A stretch of 64,000 bases of DNA from Methanoculleus receptaculi (GTDB lineage Archaea > Halobacteriota > Methanomicrobia > Methanomicrobiales > Methanoculleaceae). The stretch lies in contig NZ_CP137642.1 in assembly GCF_033472595.1 (NCBI RefSeq), positions 1,426,001 to 1,490,000 of the forward strand, read 5' to 3'. A program made the position numbers and the translations under genes. Position 1 is the first letter of the stretch. Each line of letters begins with the position of its first letter. This document shows positions 25,580 to 34,339 of this stretch, in pieces. Below the pieces are notes generated by a model that ran no database searches, was not told the origin of the DNA, and saw nothing but the letters and a program-made list of their open reading frames with translations.

Positions 25580-26089
25580 TCAGGATTGCTGATTCTTCTT
25601 GACTTTCCTTATTGAGACGCAGTTTATGGCTGCATCCCCCGCCAGGATGTAGCGTTTGACGACCGTCCCGAGCACCTCGACCAGATCCCCTTCGTGAATG
25701 TCTTCTGCCGGTGAGGTGAACATCTTGACCGATATCTCACCTGTCCGGTCGGCTACAAGGTACTGCGGCCGGTTGAGGAACTGGAAGTAAACCCGCTCGA
25801 CAACGCCCTTTATGCGCACCGGTTCACCAAGCATATTCAGGTTTATCGCCCGGACCCTGACGGGTTTTGCCTCCTCTTCATACATCGGCACCAGCGATGC
25901 ATACTGCTTCTGGCTCATGTAGTTGAGCGCTGCAGGTATGATCAGGAGCAGGGCAAGGAGCGGTACCCCGAGGATAAGGATCGATAGATCCCCGGTAACG
26001 GCAACCGTAACGATTAAAAAAAGTGTGAAGATACCAAAAACGACCAGAGATATGGTCGATATCTTCACATCGATTCCTTTGATCTTCAT
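25580..26089 (-). CDS. Membrane protein with OB-fold-like soluble domain
   Basis: A 169-residue protein. Two membrane segments near the N-terminus (ISLVVFGIFTLFLIVTVAV and ILGVPLLALLLIIPAAL) are followed by a soluble beta-rich domain (VRIKGVVERVYFQFL, YLVADRTGEISVKMF, DLVEVLGTVVKRYIL) with the strand pattern of an OB fold of the single-strand-binding/tRNA-binding type. No named family is recognised. Start 26089 is chosen because the charged MKIKGIDVK leads directly into the first membrane segment; it begins 11 nt after the formate channel gene and may share its transcript. Confidence 0.7.
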   Translation of the reverse strand: MKIKGIDVKISTISLVVFGIFTLFLIVTVAVTGDLSILILGVPLLALLLIIPAALNYMSQKQYASLVPMYEEEAKPVRVRAINLNMLGEPVRIKGVVERVYFQFLNRPQYLVADRTGEISVKMFTSPAEDIHEGDLVEVLGTVVKRYILAGDAAINCVSIRKVKKNQQS

Positions 26090-26100
26090 CAGGTATCTCG

Positions 26101-26973
26101 TTACTTGAGTGCCGCAATCTCCTTGCGGAAGGAGACCCAGTAGAGCACACCCACGAAGAAGAGACCACCGATTATGTTGCCGATGGTTGCTCCGATAAGG
26201 TTGTTCGTCCACATCGTCACCCAGTTCAGGCCTTCAAGTTTCGCGGCACCGAAGGTGGCAACCTGGTCAGCACTCAGGTAGCCCTTTGTCAGGAGACCTG
26301 CAGGGATGAAGTACATGTTTGCGACACAGTGCTCAAACCCGGTGGAAACGAAGGCCATGATCGGGAACCAGATACCGACGATCTTGCCTATGGCGTCGTC
26401 AGCACAGATACCGAGCAGGATGGCCAGGTTGACAAGCCAGTTACAGGCGATACCTTTGAGCAGAAGAGACCACTGTCCCATCGTACCGGCATAGGCCACC
26501 TTACCCAGCGCGATGTTCACGGCAGTGAGACCGAAAGCGTTAGCGGTCCCGACACCCGCTGCACTGAAGTTTGTCAGCGGCCCGTTGGCCATGATGTAGG
26601 CGAACACGATCGACCCGATCAGGTTACCGATGTACACCAGGATCCATAGTTTGATCACACTTGCCCAGCTGACCCTGTGGATAAACGCTGCCATGGGAGC
26701 GAGCATCGCATCGCCGGTGAAGAGCTCCGCACCGGTCAAAACGATGATAATAAGCCCAACAGGGAAGACACCACCAAGAATCAGTTTTCCTACACCAGGA
26801 CCCAGGAAATCCGCCGCACCGGTACTGCAGACCGTTGCGAGGGCGGCACCCATGGCGATGTATGCTCCTGCCATGAATCCACGCAGGATCATGTTCCATG
26901 CCGGTAGCGTGGTTTTGTACTTCCCGGCATCACCAGCTTTTGCAACGATTGCAACTGGGGGATGGAATACCAT
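26101..26973 (-). CDS. fdhC: Formate/nitrite transporter family channel, probably formate
   Basis: A 290-residue FNT pentameric channel. Six membrane segments, the conserved GAALATVCSTG start, GAELFTGDAM, NWLVNLA and the central-histidine segment FEHCVANMYF are all present. FNT channels pass formate or related anions; in a hydrogenotrophic methanogen formate uptake for methanogenesis is the likely role. No formate dehydrogenase genes are adjacent. A GAGAGGTGTG ribosome site precedes the ATG. Upstream 26974-27180 is unusually AT-rich and probably holds the promoter and regulatory sites. Confidence 0.92.
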   Translation of the reverse strand: MVFHPPVAIVAKAGDAGKYKTTLPAWNMILRGFMAGAYIAMGAALATVCSTGAADFLGPGVGKLILGGVFPVGLIIIVLTGAELFTGDAMLAPMAAFIHRVSWASVIKLWILVYIGNLIGSIVFAYIMANGPLTNFSAAGVGTANAFGLTAVNIALGKVAYAGTMGQWSLLLKGIACNWLVNLAILLGICADDAIGKIVGIWFPIMAFVSTGFEHCVANMYFIPAGLLTKGYLSADQVATFGAAKLEGLNWVTMWTNNLIGATIGNIIGGLFFVGVLYWVSFRKEIAALK

Positions 26974-27623
26974 TCTTCACACACCTCTCTGAAACGTCCT
27001 ACCTATGCCATCAGGTAATTCAAATGGATAGGTCTAATTGATCAGTAATTAGAGGATGCTATTAATACATTTCGAAATGATTGCCTCACTTGAGGGGTGT
27101 TATCAGAATCGGCGCTGAATTGAGATGGTTATCTCTGTCTCAAGTTAATTACCATAGTTAAACATGAAAGATCGATATACGATGTTCTGGTCGTTGTTTC
27201 TAAACGGCGTGGACTGCAGATGATTCCAGAGAGGTTTTGAAGAAGTATGCAGAAGCAGGCGCGCAGATCTGCCCTCCTTCATTCAGGGGACCATGACGGG
27301 AAATGGACGCACGGTAAAACGGCTTTCGTTCTCTGTTTGCCACTATATGCTCTGGAAAACGGGTATCAGCACCTCCTGGACCGGAGTGACGCCCGGGGTG
27401 GATGTCGGGCATCTCCGGCGATGCCTCCTCTACCGGGATGGACTGGAGGAAACGTAATCCCCTGCCCTCTGTCTCCAAGGTGCTTCCCGGATGGTGTATC
27501 TCGTGTTGACTCACCTCCATTGCGGATCTGGAAACCCTGCCGGGCTGCGAGAGCGAGACAACCTGATGAAACGATCATATCTCCGGCACTCAGTTCTCGG
27601 AAAACCGCCTCGCGGCGGTTGGG
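26974..27623. other. 650-nt gap without a recognisable gene
   Basis: The right-hand 200 nt next to fdhC are AT-rich, with GTATTAATAG (minus strand) and inverted AATTGATCAGTAATT-type sequence, and are the probable control region for the formate channel. From about 27200 to 27600 the sequence is GC-rich. A 106-codon open frame on the minus strand (27200-27520) has no family-like features and is not called. A short GCCGCGAGGCGG palindrome near 27610 follows the GntP gene end and may be part of its terminator. Confidence 0.4.
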
Positions 27624-28859
27624 TTATAGAGCCTGGATCAACAGCGCTGCCGCGAGCGTGACCACCCCGGCTACCGATAGCGGGAGGGTGTAGTTTCGTA
27701 CAACCGCCGCGAAATCGTCGCCCGTCGTTTGCTTTAGCAGCCAGAAGAAGGGATCGCTAGCGTAGGAGAACATAAACGCCCCCGCGGATACCATGAGCAC
27801 CAGGGCAAACGGGTTGATCACAAGAACGGCCGGGATGGTGGCAAGGATGGTCGCGGTGACGGTGGCGGTGACCACCCTTGAACCCTGCGCTGCCTGCACC
27901 AGGGCGGCGATGACGAAGGGGAGGAGGGTTATGGGGAGATAACCCGTGACAAGCGCTGTAACGTCTGCTGAGAATGCGCTTGCGGCGATGACGCCGCCGA
28001 ACGCCCCGGCACCGGCGAGGTCAAAGATGATGATCCCGGCGTTCTTTGTCCCCCGTGCAAGCGCCCGCTCCCTGACATCGCCGGGAACGCTGATGAGGGC
28101 GGCAAATAGGCCGGCAAGGAGAGCCAGGTTGACATTTGCAAGAGCGTGGAGCGAGGGGATGAGTGTGCCACATGCAAGCGCAGCCAGTATGACCAGGAAC
28201 GGCAGCCAGGCGCGAGGGTGCCAGCCGGTCGTAGTTGTCTCAGGCGGCGCCGGTGGAGGAATTCCCCGGGACCGCAGGACAACAAAGAGACCGGCGAGGA
28301 TGATGAAGGAGACGGGGATGGCAAGAAGGTTGAACTTCCAGGGATTGGCGGAAAAGAGCCCTGGCGTGGCCATCATGGAGTATACCACGGGGGCGGGGTA
28401 GAGGAGGACGTAGGAGATCATCCCGGCGATGCCAGCGCAGTAGAGGAGGGCCTTTGAGGCCTCCCCGTCGGTTTGGAGGTGTGATATGATTGGGGCAAGG
28501 ATGAGAAACGAGGTTATGCCGCACATAAGCGGCACTGAGAGGAGGTAGCCGGCCGTTCCTGCCGTGGCAAGCGGCCGCCGAACCGCGCCGCGGATATCGG
28601 CGACTATCTCTTCTATGCGGCCGCTCTCGCGGAGGACCTGCGCTATACCGACACCGGAGAATATGACCACCCCAAGGGTTGCAAATATCCTGCCGGCCCC
28701 GCCCGTGATGGACGTAATGACCATCTCCGCCGGCAGACCGGCAAGGAGGCCAAATACGATGGATGTCCCGACGAGGGAGAGAAACGGCGGGAGGCGGTAC
28801 CTGAGGGATGCAATGGTGATCAGAACAAAGGCGAGGGCAAAGGGGATAATGGTGTTCAT
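27624..28859 (-). CDS. GntP-type permease
   Basis: A 411-residue membrane protein with about 12 segments and the ion-transporter pattern of the GntP/gluconate permease family ([57 protein letters not shown]). Substrate unknown; GntP relatives carry sugar acids or other carboxylates. ATG 28859 overlaps the DNA methyltransferase stop (ATGA), so the start is taken there rather than at 28892. Pairing with a methyltransferase in one transcript is odd and may have no functional meaning. Confidence 0.8.
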   Translation of the reverse strand: MNTIIPFALAFVLITIASLRYRLPPFLSLVGTSIVFGLLAGLPAEMVITSITGGAGRIFATLGVVIFSGVGIAQVLRESGRIEEIVADIRGAVRRPLATAGTAGYLLSVPLMCGITSFLILAPIISHLQTDGEASKALLYCAGIAGMISYVLLYPAPVVYSMMATPGLFSANPWKFNLLAIPVSFIILAGLFVVLRSRGIPPPAPPETTTTGWHPRAWLPFLVILAALACGTLIPSLHALANVNLALLAGLFAALISVPGDVRERALARGTKNAGIIIFDLAGAGAFGGVIAASAFSADVTALVTGYLPITLLPFVIAALVQAAQGSRVVTATVTATILATIPAVLVINPFALVLMVSAGAFMFSYASDPFFWLLKQTTGDDFAAVVRNYTLPLSVAGVVTLAAALLIQAL

Positions 28860-29731
28860 GGGGCGTTTCCGGGTTCTCCTCTCCTGCGGCACTCTTCTTC
28901 GATCCTGGTCTCTGCGATCTCGTGGTATGCCGGGTCGATCTCAAACCCTATGTAATCCACGCCAAGCGAGATCGCTGCAACCGCCGTGCTGCCGATCCCC
29001 ATGAAGGGGTCCAGGACGATCAGCCCCGGCCGGCAGCCATGGAGCCGGATGCACATCTCCGGTAGTTTTACCGGGAAGGTTGTGGGGTGGGGGAGTGAAG
29101 AACGGATGGTCGGATACGGGATGAACCAGGTGTTCCCCCGGTCGCGGAGGTCGCGTTTCGCTGCCTTCCAGCGGCCGATGTTGCTCTTGTCCTGGTAAGC
29201 CACGCCGATAGCCAGTTTGTCGATCTTCACATCGCCATTCTTTGTTAGATGAAAGATGTGCTCGTGGCACTGACTCAGGTAGCGCGGACTGTTCACCGGC
29301 TGGTAGTGGCCGACGGCGATGTCCCCGGTGATCCTGTCGTAATCGCCCACATCCTCCTTCTCGATCGCGATCGACTTGATCCAGTGGATGACGTTCTGGA
29401 GCAGAAAGTGCGGCCGGAACCTCTGGACGACGTCGAAGGGTATCCAGGGGTCCATGGGTTTACCGCCGACGTTGAGGAAGAACGAACCGTCGTCGGCAAG
29501 GACGCGCGCCGCTTCGGCGGCAACATCTCCCATCCAGTCGAGGTAGTCCTGGCGCGGTTTTCGGTCATGATACGAGTTGTAGTTCTTCCCGATGTTGTAG
29601 GGCGGCGATGTGACTATGACATCGACAGAGCCTGCAGGAAGGCGCCGCATGCCCTCGATGCAGTCCATGATATGGATTCTGTTTATGGCCAGTCCGCCGG
29701 GCTCATCCACCTCTCTCTCCCCTTCTACCAC
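28856..29731 (-). CDS. Site-specific DNA methyltransferase, N4-C/N6-A beta class, orphan
   Basis: A 291-residue type II-style DNA methyltransferase. The catalytic motif [13 protein letters not shown] (about 41-51) precedes the SAM-binding motif [14 protein letters not shown] near the C-terminus, the beta-class order. TSPPY fits N4-cytosine or N6-adenine transfer. No restriction nuclease is next to it, so it is an orphan methylase that may serve regulation, repair marking or defence immunity. The target is unknown; CTAG-type archaeal methylases are one comparison to try. It heads a two-gene unit with the GntP permease. Confidence 0.88.
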   Translation of the reverse strand: MVEGEREVDEPGGLAINRIHIMDCIEGMRRLPAGSVDVIVTSPPYNIGKNYNSYHDRKPRQDYLDWMGDVAAEAARVLADDGSFFLNVGGKPMDPWIPFDVVQRFRPHFLLQNVIHWIKSIAIEKEDVGDYDRITGDIAVGHYQPVNSPRYLSQCHEHIFHLTKNGDVKIDKLAIGVAYQDKSNIGRWKAAKRDLRDRGNTWFIPYPTIRSSLPHPTTFPVKLPEMCIRLHGCRPGLIVLDPFMGIGSTAVAAISLGVDYIGFEIDPAYHEIAETRIEEECRRRGEPGNAP

Positions 29732-29800
29732 TCAGATCAACTACAGGTTTCTCTCGCCTCTGACTAAAAGGTGAGCGGGTTCGGATCTCGTAAGCCCGCG

Positions 29801-29890
29801 GCCATCAATCCAACGGCCTCACTGGTTTGATGGCAACTTTCAGCGACTACGTAGAATCCCTCCCTCATCCCCTCACTCTGCATAATTTAT
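29801..29890 (-). repeat. Composite dispersed repeat (family 2), copy B
   Basis: Inverted relative to copy A. Read on the minus strand it shows AAATTATGCAGAGTGAGG, GATGAGGGAGGGAT, TAGTCGCTGAAAGTTGCC, and then the hairpin GCCATCAAACCA / TGGATTGATGGC (arms at 29801-29812 and 29823-29834). It covers the second half of copy A at 15270-15362 and lies beside the IS630 remnant. Confidence 0.6.
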
Positions 29891-29991
29891 ACATAACGTC
29901 TTGACTAATTACGCATAATTGAGCCAGGGCGGTATTCGGTTGACTCCAGCTCTCAAATTGAATTTCAATCGCAGAAGCGAGATCCGAGAGG

Positions 29992-30728
29992 GTGGAGAAA
30001 TAAGTCCTGGAAAGTGGTTGCATTGAAAGTCTCACTTAACCGGTGCACCAAGCGACCAGTTCCAATCGCCACTGCCCCGAAGACACTGATATGGAATCGC
30101 GTGGGTTCCTGCAATACCACTGGACCCCTCTCCTCTGGAGGTATCCACATGGTGCACCGCGACCCATGCTGCGGAAAGTGGCACTCATCCAACCTCCAGA
30201 TCTCGAGAGTCTCGTCCTTCTCCAGTTCTGCAAGTTTTTTTAAACGCCTCTTGAGCGACCGGGTCACCTCGTGAGATAACTGGTCGGGGTTTTCGCTGTC
30301 GGAATCCCAGTTGATGGAAGAGGCGCTGGGCCTGTCTAATCCCGAGTGTGATCTGGTATCTCTCCTTCAGGTGATGGCTCAGGAGCTTCCCGTCCCACAG
30401 GTTCTGCGAATATCCTAAATCTCGGGGATTCTTCCGAAGGTCATGGTCAATCTGGTCCTTTACTGCGTCCGAGATTCGGGACGGTCTTCCCGGACGACTG
30501 TCATCGTGCAGCCCTTCCACACCACGGGTATTGTATGTATTTACCCAGTTCTCGATAGTTGTAGGGGAGTGCCCCAGGATCTCTGCTACCTCGTAACAAT
30601 CGTAACCCTTCGCTACGAGAAGAACTCCATGTAACCGGGGAAGCGTACCGTGCGTCTTCCGATCGACCGATCTGCTGCTGGATCACCCGGACTGCTGATG
30701 CGGCGTCCTTCACCATGAGTTTTCGCAA
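29992..30728 (-). pseudogene. IS630-family transposase remnant, frameshifted and truncated
   Basis: Three reading frames must be joined. The N-terminus from 30728 (MRKLMVKDAASAVRVIQQQIG) shifts before an HTH-like part, continues at 30520 (DDSRPGRPSRISDAVKDQI, GIRQAQRLFHQLGFRQRKPRP), and shifts again to the DDE start at 30267 (EIWRLDECHFPQHGSRCTMW, GAVAIGTGRLVHRLSE). It stops after TTFQDLFLH, so the second and third catalytic acids are lost. At least two frameshifts and a 3' truncation make it inactive. The matches are to the IS630/Tc1-mariner group. Confidence 0.8.
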
Positions 30729-31154
30729 TTGTATCCCCGTATTCTGGATGTGATGTGATAGACTATATTAATATACTGTAGGAATTATGACGCTACGTAG
30801 CATAAGACGGTGAAAGAGGGTGCGATATGCAAAGGAGAGTCGGACGAGGTCTTTGATCTGTTCCTGCCCGGATGCTGTGACCCTGCTGTGGATCATTTTA
30901 TTCCGTGCTTTTATTGCCTTCCTCTCCAGTGTTGTCACTGGCGGTGAGAGGCGTTTGTGAGGCAACGAAATGTTTCTTTTCGGCGGTCTGTTGAATGAGA
31001 TGAGTGAGGGACGAGAACCGGGTCGGTGGAGGAGGAGACATAAGAGATATGTGGAAATGAGCCTCCGCACCGGCGAGGGAGAGCATTCAGCCTGCTCTCC
31101 CATGCAAACGTTATTAGGGGACAGGTGCCATCTATGGACAAGGGAGTTTTCGGG
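30729..31154. other. Gap between transposase remnant and mntA
   Basis: No supported gene. A 42-codon minus-strand frame (about 30900 down to 30772; HSRVTASGQEQIKDLVRLSFAY) has protein-like composition and might be the worn tail of a gene, but nothing recognisable precedes it. The plus-strand end of the gap holds CGTTATTAGG near 31108-31120, a possible promoter for mntA. Confidence 0.3.
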
Positions 31155-31503
31155 ATGAGAACAGCGGAGCGGGACGTCCGGCACGCACTTGAGCGGCTTA
31201 AGACCGTCGAGGGATTCGATAAGGTCCGCTTCATCATCCTCTACGGCTCCGTCGCCGAAGGGCGAGCGAGAGCAACGTCTGATGTCGATCTCGCCGTCTA
31301 CTACGATGGGAACCATGAGGAGGCCGCCAGGTTCCGGTTTGCGGCTCTCTCCGAACTTGCAGACGACCGCTACGACATCCAGATCTTTTCCCATCTGCCG
31401 CTCTACGTCCGGACGGAGGTCCTCCGCGGACGGGTCGTCTACTGCACCGACGAGCGTTTCCTCTACGACGTCGCGTATCGGACGATCCGGGAGTTCGACG
31501 ACT

Positions 31504-31660
31504 GTGAACTACCCCGCCCTTCAGGGCGGGGCTTCCTGCTTCATGGCCAACACTTGCACCACAGAGATGTGATGTAGAGGTCTTGGCTCCACAGGCTCAA
31601 AGGGCTGTTCCATCCCCACGCGGTGGATATTTACCGCAGCATTGTAATCTCTATCGGCAA
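31504..31660 (-). ncRNA. Predicted TnpB omega (reRNA) guide RNA region
   Basis: In known IS605 elements the TnpB guide RNA covers the 3' end of tnpB and the right end, and its guide is the flanking DNA. Here that region ends in the CCCCGCCCT hairpin at 31510-31530. A transcript running out of the element would carry mntA sequence (AGTCGTCGAACTC...) as its guide. The placement follows family knowledge; the 5' limit is a guess. Confidence 0.35.
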
Positions 31661-32696
31661 CAAACCCACAGTATGGGCATTCGTGGACTCTCTCGGAGAG
31701 CGTCTTTTTCACGATGCTTCCGCAGTTCGAACACATCTGTGTCGTGTCGCGGGGATCGACTTTGACGAGTTCCGTACCAGCACTTTCAGCCTTGTACGAG
31801 AGGTAAGAATAAAATCGTCCCCACGACGCACTGTGGATACTTCTCCGGAGCCCGCGAGATTTGCCGTTCTCTTTCAAATACTTGATATTCAGGTCTTCAA
31901 CACAGATCGTCGCATAGGTGTCAACATAATGACGGGAGAGTTTGTGCAGGAAATCGTTCTTCTGGTTGGTGACATGATCATAGACCTTCTCCAGTTTCCT
32001 TTTTGCCTTCTTCCAGTTTTTCGAGAACCGTTGTTTCCGGGCAAGACTCCGCTGGATCTTCTTGATCCTGCCCAGAGAATGTTCATAGAACCTGGGGTTC
32101 TCGATCACTGCACCGTCACTATCGACCGCAAACGAGTTCAGACCGACATCGATACCGACAGACTGCCCTTCACGCTTTGACTTGTAGACCTCCTGCTCTG
32201 TCTGAATGATCACATACCATCTATCGCCGGAACGGGTGATCAGGACACCCTTCACCTTCCCGGTGTAGGGTCGGTGCATGTTGAACGGAATCGTTCCGAT
32301 CTTCGAGAACGTAATCGAACTATGCTCGCGATCGATCTTGAAACCCGACTGATTATAATTGATCGTCCGGTACCGGGCTGCACTCTTGAATCGGAGTTTG
32401 CCGATCTTCCGTCCTCTCTTCTTTGTCTGCGAGAGTGCAGCGATGTTGCTCCAGAGGGTATAGTTGACCATCTGGAGCACTTTAGAGTATACGTCCTTGA
32501 GTGCAGGATTCTCCTCTTTCAGCGTGACGATCCGCGCCTGCGTTCCCCGCATCGTCGGAGAGATTCCATTCTCTCGTGCCGTGTTGCATTCTTCGAGAAG
32601 TTTGTTGTAGAGCCACCTACAGGTATCAAGTGCAGTGTTCAGCCGTGTTTCCACGGTTGCGTCTGGATACGCTCGGTACTTGTAGGAAACGATCAT
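31521..32696 (-). CDS. tnpB: RNA-guided endonuclease TnpB
   Basis: A 391-residue TnpB. All parts look intact: N-terminal helix-rich region with SYKYRAYPDATVETRLN, RuvC-I GIDVGLNSFAVDSDG, RuvC-II ICVEDLNIKYL, a zinc ribbon CSNCG/CPYCG, and RuvC-III VADRDYNAAVNI. The D, E and D catalytic acids are all present. ATG follows the tnpA TAA with no gap (TAAATG). TnpB cuts DNA next to a transposon-associated motif and helps the element persist; the predicted motif here ends in TTAA. Confidence 0.93.
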   Translation of the reverse strand: MIVSYKYRAYPDATVETRLNTALDTCRWLYNKLLEECNTARENGISPTMRGTQARIVTLKEENPALKDVYSKVLQMVNYTLWSNIAALSQTKKRGRKIGKLRFKSAARYRTINYNQSGFKIDREHSSITFSKIGTIPFNMHRPYTGKVKGVLITRSGDRWYVIIQTEQEVYKSKREGQSVGIDVGLNSFAVDSDGAVIENPRFYEHSLGRIKKIQRSLARKQRFSKNWKKAKRKLEKVYDHVTNQKNDFLHKLSRHYVDTYATICVEDLNIKYLKENGKSRGLRRSIHSASWGRFYSYLSYKAESAGTELVKVDPRDTTQMCSNCGSIVKKTLSERVHECPYCGFVADRDYNAAVNIHRVGMEQPFEPVEPRPLHHISVVQVLAMKQEAPP

Positions 32697-33104
32697 TTAC
32701 TTCTCCATCTGCGAGTCAACATACTCTTTCAGCGCATCGAGGCTTACCTGTCCTGATGTTGCAAGGAAATACGACGGAGACCAGAAGGAATCTCCCCCTG
32801 GCAAATTTTTCGTTGCAGGGAACTCCTGCCGTAATCTCCGTGCCGATACTCCCTTGATCACGTTGACAACATTGACGAGGTTGGTTTTCGGAGTCGCCTT
32901 GAAGAGAAGATGATAGTGATCTTCCGCAGGTTCGTGAGCAACAACGTCTATACCCAATTCGTCCGATAGGTTCCACACGATATCTTTCAGACGCTCTCGA
33001 ATATCGTCAGAATACAACGCTTTCCGGCGATATTTCACTACTATCACCAGATGATAGTAGAGAGCAAAGACCGAATGTGCAGACCTATCAAGTTTATGCT
33101 TCAT
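32697..33104 (-). CDS. tnpA: IS200-type Y1 transposase TnpA
   Basis: A 135-residue HUH single-strand transposase. The metal-binding HUH motif is HYH in EDHYHLLFKAT; the catalytic tyrosine is in the C-terminal helix KEYVDSQ. ALYYHLVIVVKYRRKAL is the conserved N-terminal strand. Length and motifs are complete, so the element may still move. It is directly followed by tnpB. Confidence 0.93.
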   Translation of the reverse strand: MKHKLDRSAHSVFALYYHLVIVVKYRRKALYSDDIRERLKDIVWNLSDELGIDVVAHEPAEDHYHLLFKATPKTNLVNVVNVIKGVSARRLRQEFPATKNLPGGDSFWSPSYFLATSGQVSLDALKEYVDSQMEK

Positions 33105-33271
33105 GTTGGGTATACCATATTATGATACCCAAGATGATATATCTATCGCAGGAAGGAAGGGCGGCTCCGCTTTCATCCCCATCGTGAACGGTGGGGACTT
33201 CCCGCTCCGCCCCCTTCACCCCCACAAGTTAAACATAGACTCTACGATTACATCGGGAAGGAGGTGATGAC

Positions 33272-33694
33272 GTGACGGAGGGGATCAGGGACACGGTCAT
33301 CCGCATCAAACTTCAGGAGATGGGCGAGAGCGTCGATATGGTCAGGGAGCACCTTCCCGATTCAATCGAGTCGTTCGGACGGCTCGGCATCATAAAGGAT
33401 GGCATCTATAAGCGTATCGAGTATGCCATCGTGAACGCAGACCTCCGCCTCGGCGTCCCGGCTACCGACGAGGATATACTCGAGAACCTCGTGCGCCACG
33501 GAGTATTCGGCCCTGAGATGCGGCAGAGCCTGAAGGCGATGAAGGGGTTCCGGAATATCGTCGTCCACCGCTATGGAGCAATCGATGACGCCCTTGCCTT
33601 CTCGATATTGACGGAGCGCATCGGGGATTTCGCTCTTTTCCGGCAGGAGGTTGAAAGGTTCCTGCAGTCGCCGGAGGCACGGGGCTCTACCTGA
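33272..33694 (+). CDS. hepT: HepT-like HEPN toxin (DUF86)
   Basis: A 140-residue HEPN-domain protein. The catalytic R-x4-H-x-Y motif is RNIVVHRY near residue 100, with preceding helices (IRDTVIRIKLQEMGESVDMVREHL). HepT toxins are RNases held in check by MntA, which AMPylates the tyrosine of this motif. GTG 33272 overlaps the mntA stop and follows an ideal GGAGGTGAT ribosome site. The cognate mntA upstream is split by an IS, so HepT may now be cut off from its promoter as well as from an intact antitoxin. Confidence 0.9.
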   Translation: MTEGIRDTVIRIKLQEMGESVDMVREHLPDSIESFGRLGIIKDGIYKRIEYAIVNADLRLGVPATDEDILENLVRHGVFGPEMRQSLKAMKGFRNIVVHRYGAIDDALAFSILTERIGDFALFRQEVERFLQSPEARGST

Positions 33695-33819
33695 ACTCCG
33701 GCAATAGTTTCTACGCCGGATGTTCATACCCTCAAACCCCCCGCAGATGGTGTTGTTTGTGAGGGGCCGGCTCCCGGGCAACGAAGAGAGAGCCCCGGGG
33801 GCAGAAGCCCCAGAAACAG

Positions 33820-33955
33820 TTATTCCTGCCCCTCTCCCCTGTTCAGGAGCACCATGCTCGTGAAGATGCCGGATAAGACAACCTGCATCCCGGCGAGGAA
33901 GAGCGGGCCGAGGAGGTTTGGGATCTCGAGGAAGTTGCAGGTGTCACCCGCATCC
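33820..33955 (-). pseudogene. C-terminal fragment of a membrane protein, possibly a glycosyltransferase
   Basis: A minus-strand frame ends at TAA 33820-33822 and encodes NFLEIPNLLGPLFLAGMQ followed by VVLSGIFTSMVLLNRGEGQE. The single membrane helix and short polar tail look like the end of a family 2 glycosyltransferase, but that is a resemblance only. Upstream (higher coordinates) the frame runs straight into a family-2 repeat at about 33955, which seems to have replaced the rest of the gene. Confidence 0.35.
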
Positions 33956-34105
33956 CGCTCACTCTGCACAATTTGAATCCTCCACCTCATCTCCCACCCT
34001 CACAGAGGGGCAGCACCTCGAACCTTGAGAGCAGATGGTGGCAGATACTGCAAAACAGAAGACATCTCCCGCTCTTCATGCCCCTTGTATCTCGGGGAGG
34101 CAGGC
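33955..34105 (-). repeat. Composite dispersed repeat (family 2), copy C
   Basis: Read on the minus strand it gives GAAGAGCGGGAGATGTCTTC, TCTGCTCTCAAGGTTCGAGG, GAGGGTGGGAGATGAG, GGAGGATTCAAATTGTGCAG, matching the first half of copy A at 15145-15290. It therefore overlaps the part of copy A that copy B lacks. Confidence 0.6.
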
Positions 34106-34117
34106 CGGGGCGCAACC

Positions 34118-34285
34118 CCATGAACTTTTACCCCCTCTCCCCATCAGCGCCTCCCCAAAGGGGGTGATTCCCCATCGATATAGTCTCCATGAAGCGGGCA
34201 GTCTCGTTGCGGTCTCATCTAACACCCCACAGAAATCCTGTTTCTGCCCGTGGCACGGCCTCCAGGGAGAATCGCCCCGTTTTAC
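34118..34285 (-). repeat. Diverged copy of the 266-bp repeat family (family 1)
   Basis: In inverse orientation to the 15.6-kb copy: CCCCAAAGGGGGTGATTCCCCATCGATA, GCGGTCTCATCTAACACCCC, AGAAATCCTGTTTC and CCCGTGGCACGG correspond to the TGATTCCCCAT.GATA, GGTCTCACCTGACACCCC, AAGATCC and CCGTGCACGG blocks of the 59.5-kb array. Together with copy C of family 2 it fills most of the gap 33956-34339. Confidence 0.5.
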
Positions 34286-34339
34286 AACTTATCTTTCAGC
34301 CACGACCTGTTTAGAGCCGGTGATCTGCAAACCCCGGAC

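Larger units (their letters stand above)
31504..33228 (-). mobile_element. IS200/IS605-family insertion sequence
   Basis: A 1725-bp element with tnpA and tnpB on the minus strand. The right end (low coordinates) has GTGAACTA then the perfect hairpin CCCCGCCCT/AGGGCGGGG. The left end has a CCCCATCG-TGAA-CGGTGGGG hairpin (33177-33196) followed by CTTCCCGCTCC. Borders are set by restoring the mntA frame. On the element's own strand the left flank ends in TTTAA and the element starts CTTGTGGG and ends GTTCAC. No target duplication is seen, as expected of Y1-transposase elements. Confidence 0.85.
31155..33275 (+). pseudogene. mntA: MntA-type nucleotidyltransferase antitoxin, split by an IS605 element
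   Basis: MNT-fold antitoxin/AMPylator of a HepT/MntA system. The active-site motif GSVAEGRARATSDVDLAV is intact in the 5' part (31155-31503). The gene is then interrupted by the IS at 31504-33228 and resumes at 33229 with codons for K-H-R-L-Y-D-Y-I-G-K-E before TGA at 33273-33275. Removing the IS rejoins GACGACT and TTAAACATAG in frame (DDFKHR). As it stands, translation runs into the IS and ends at 31577 with a foreign tail, losing about 15 native residues. ATG 31155 has GGGAG upstream; ATG 31134 is an alternative. Confidence 0.85.

Noticed and set aside
27200-27520. 106-codon minus-strand frame in the fdhC-GntP gap
   Set aside because: No promoter or ribosome site, no homology-like pattern, unlike neighbouring genes; described as gap.
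30768-31394. 208-codon minus-strand frame before and over mntA
   Set aside because: Its N-terminal half is antisense to the MntA active site. Only the last 42 codons look protein-like and they match nothing I know.
33690-33815. GGGGCC...CCCCGGGGGC inverted repeats after hepT as a riboswitch
   Set aside because: Only a GC-rich hairpin; no conserved riboswitch core. It may be a terminator but no T-run follows.
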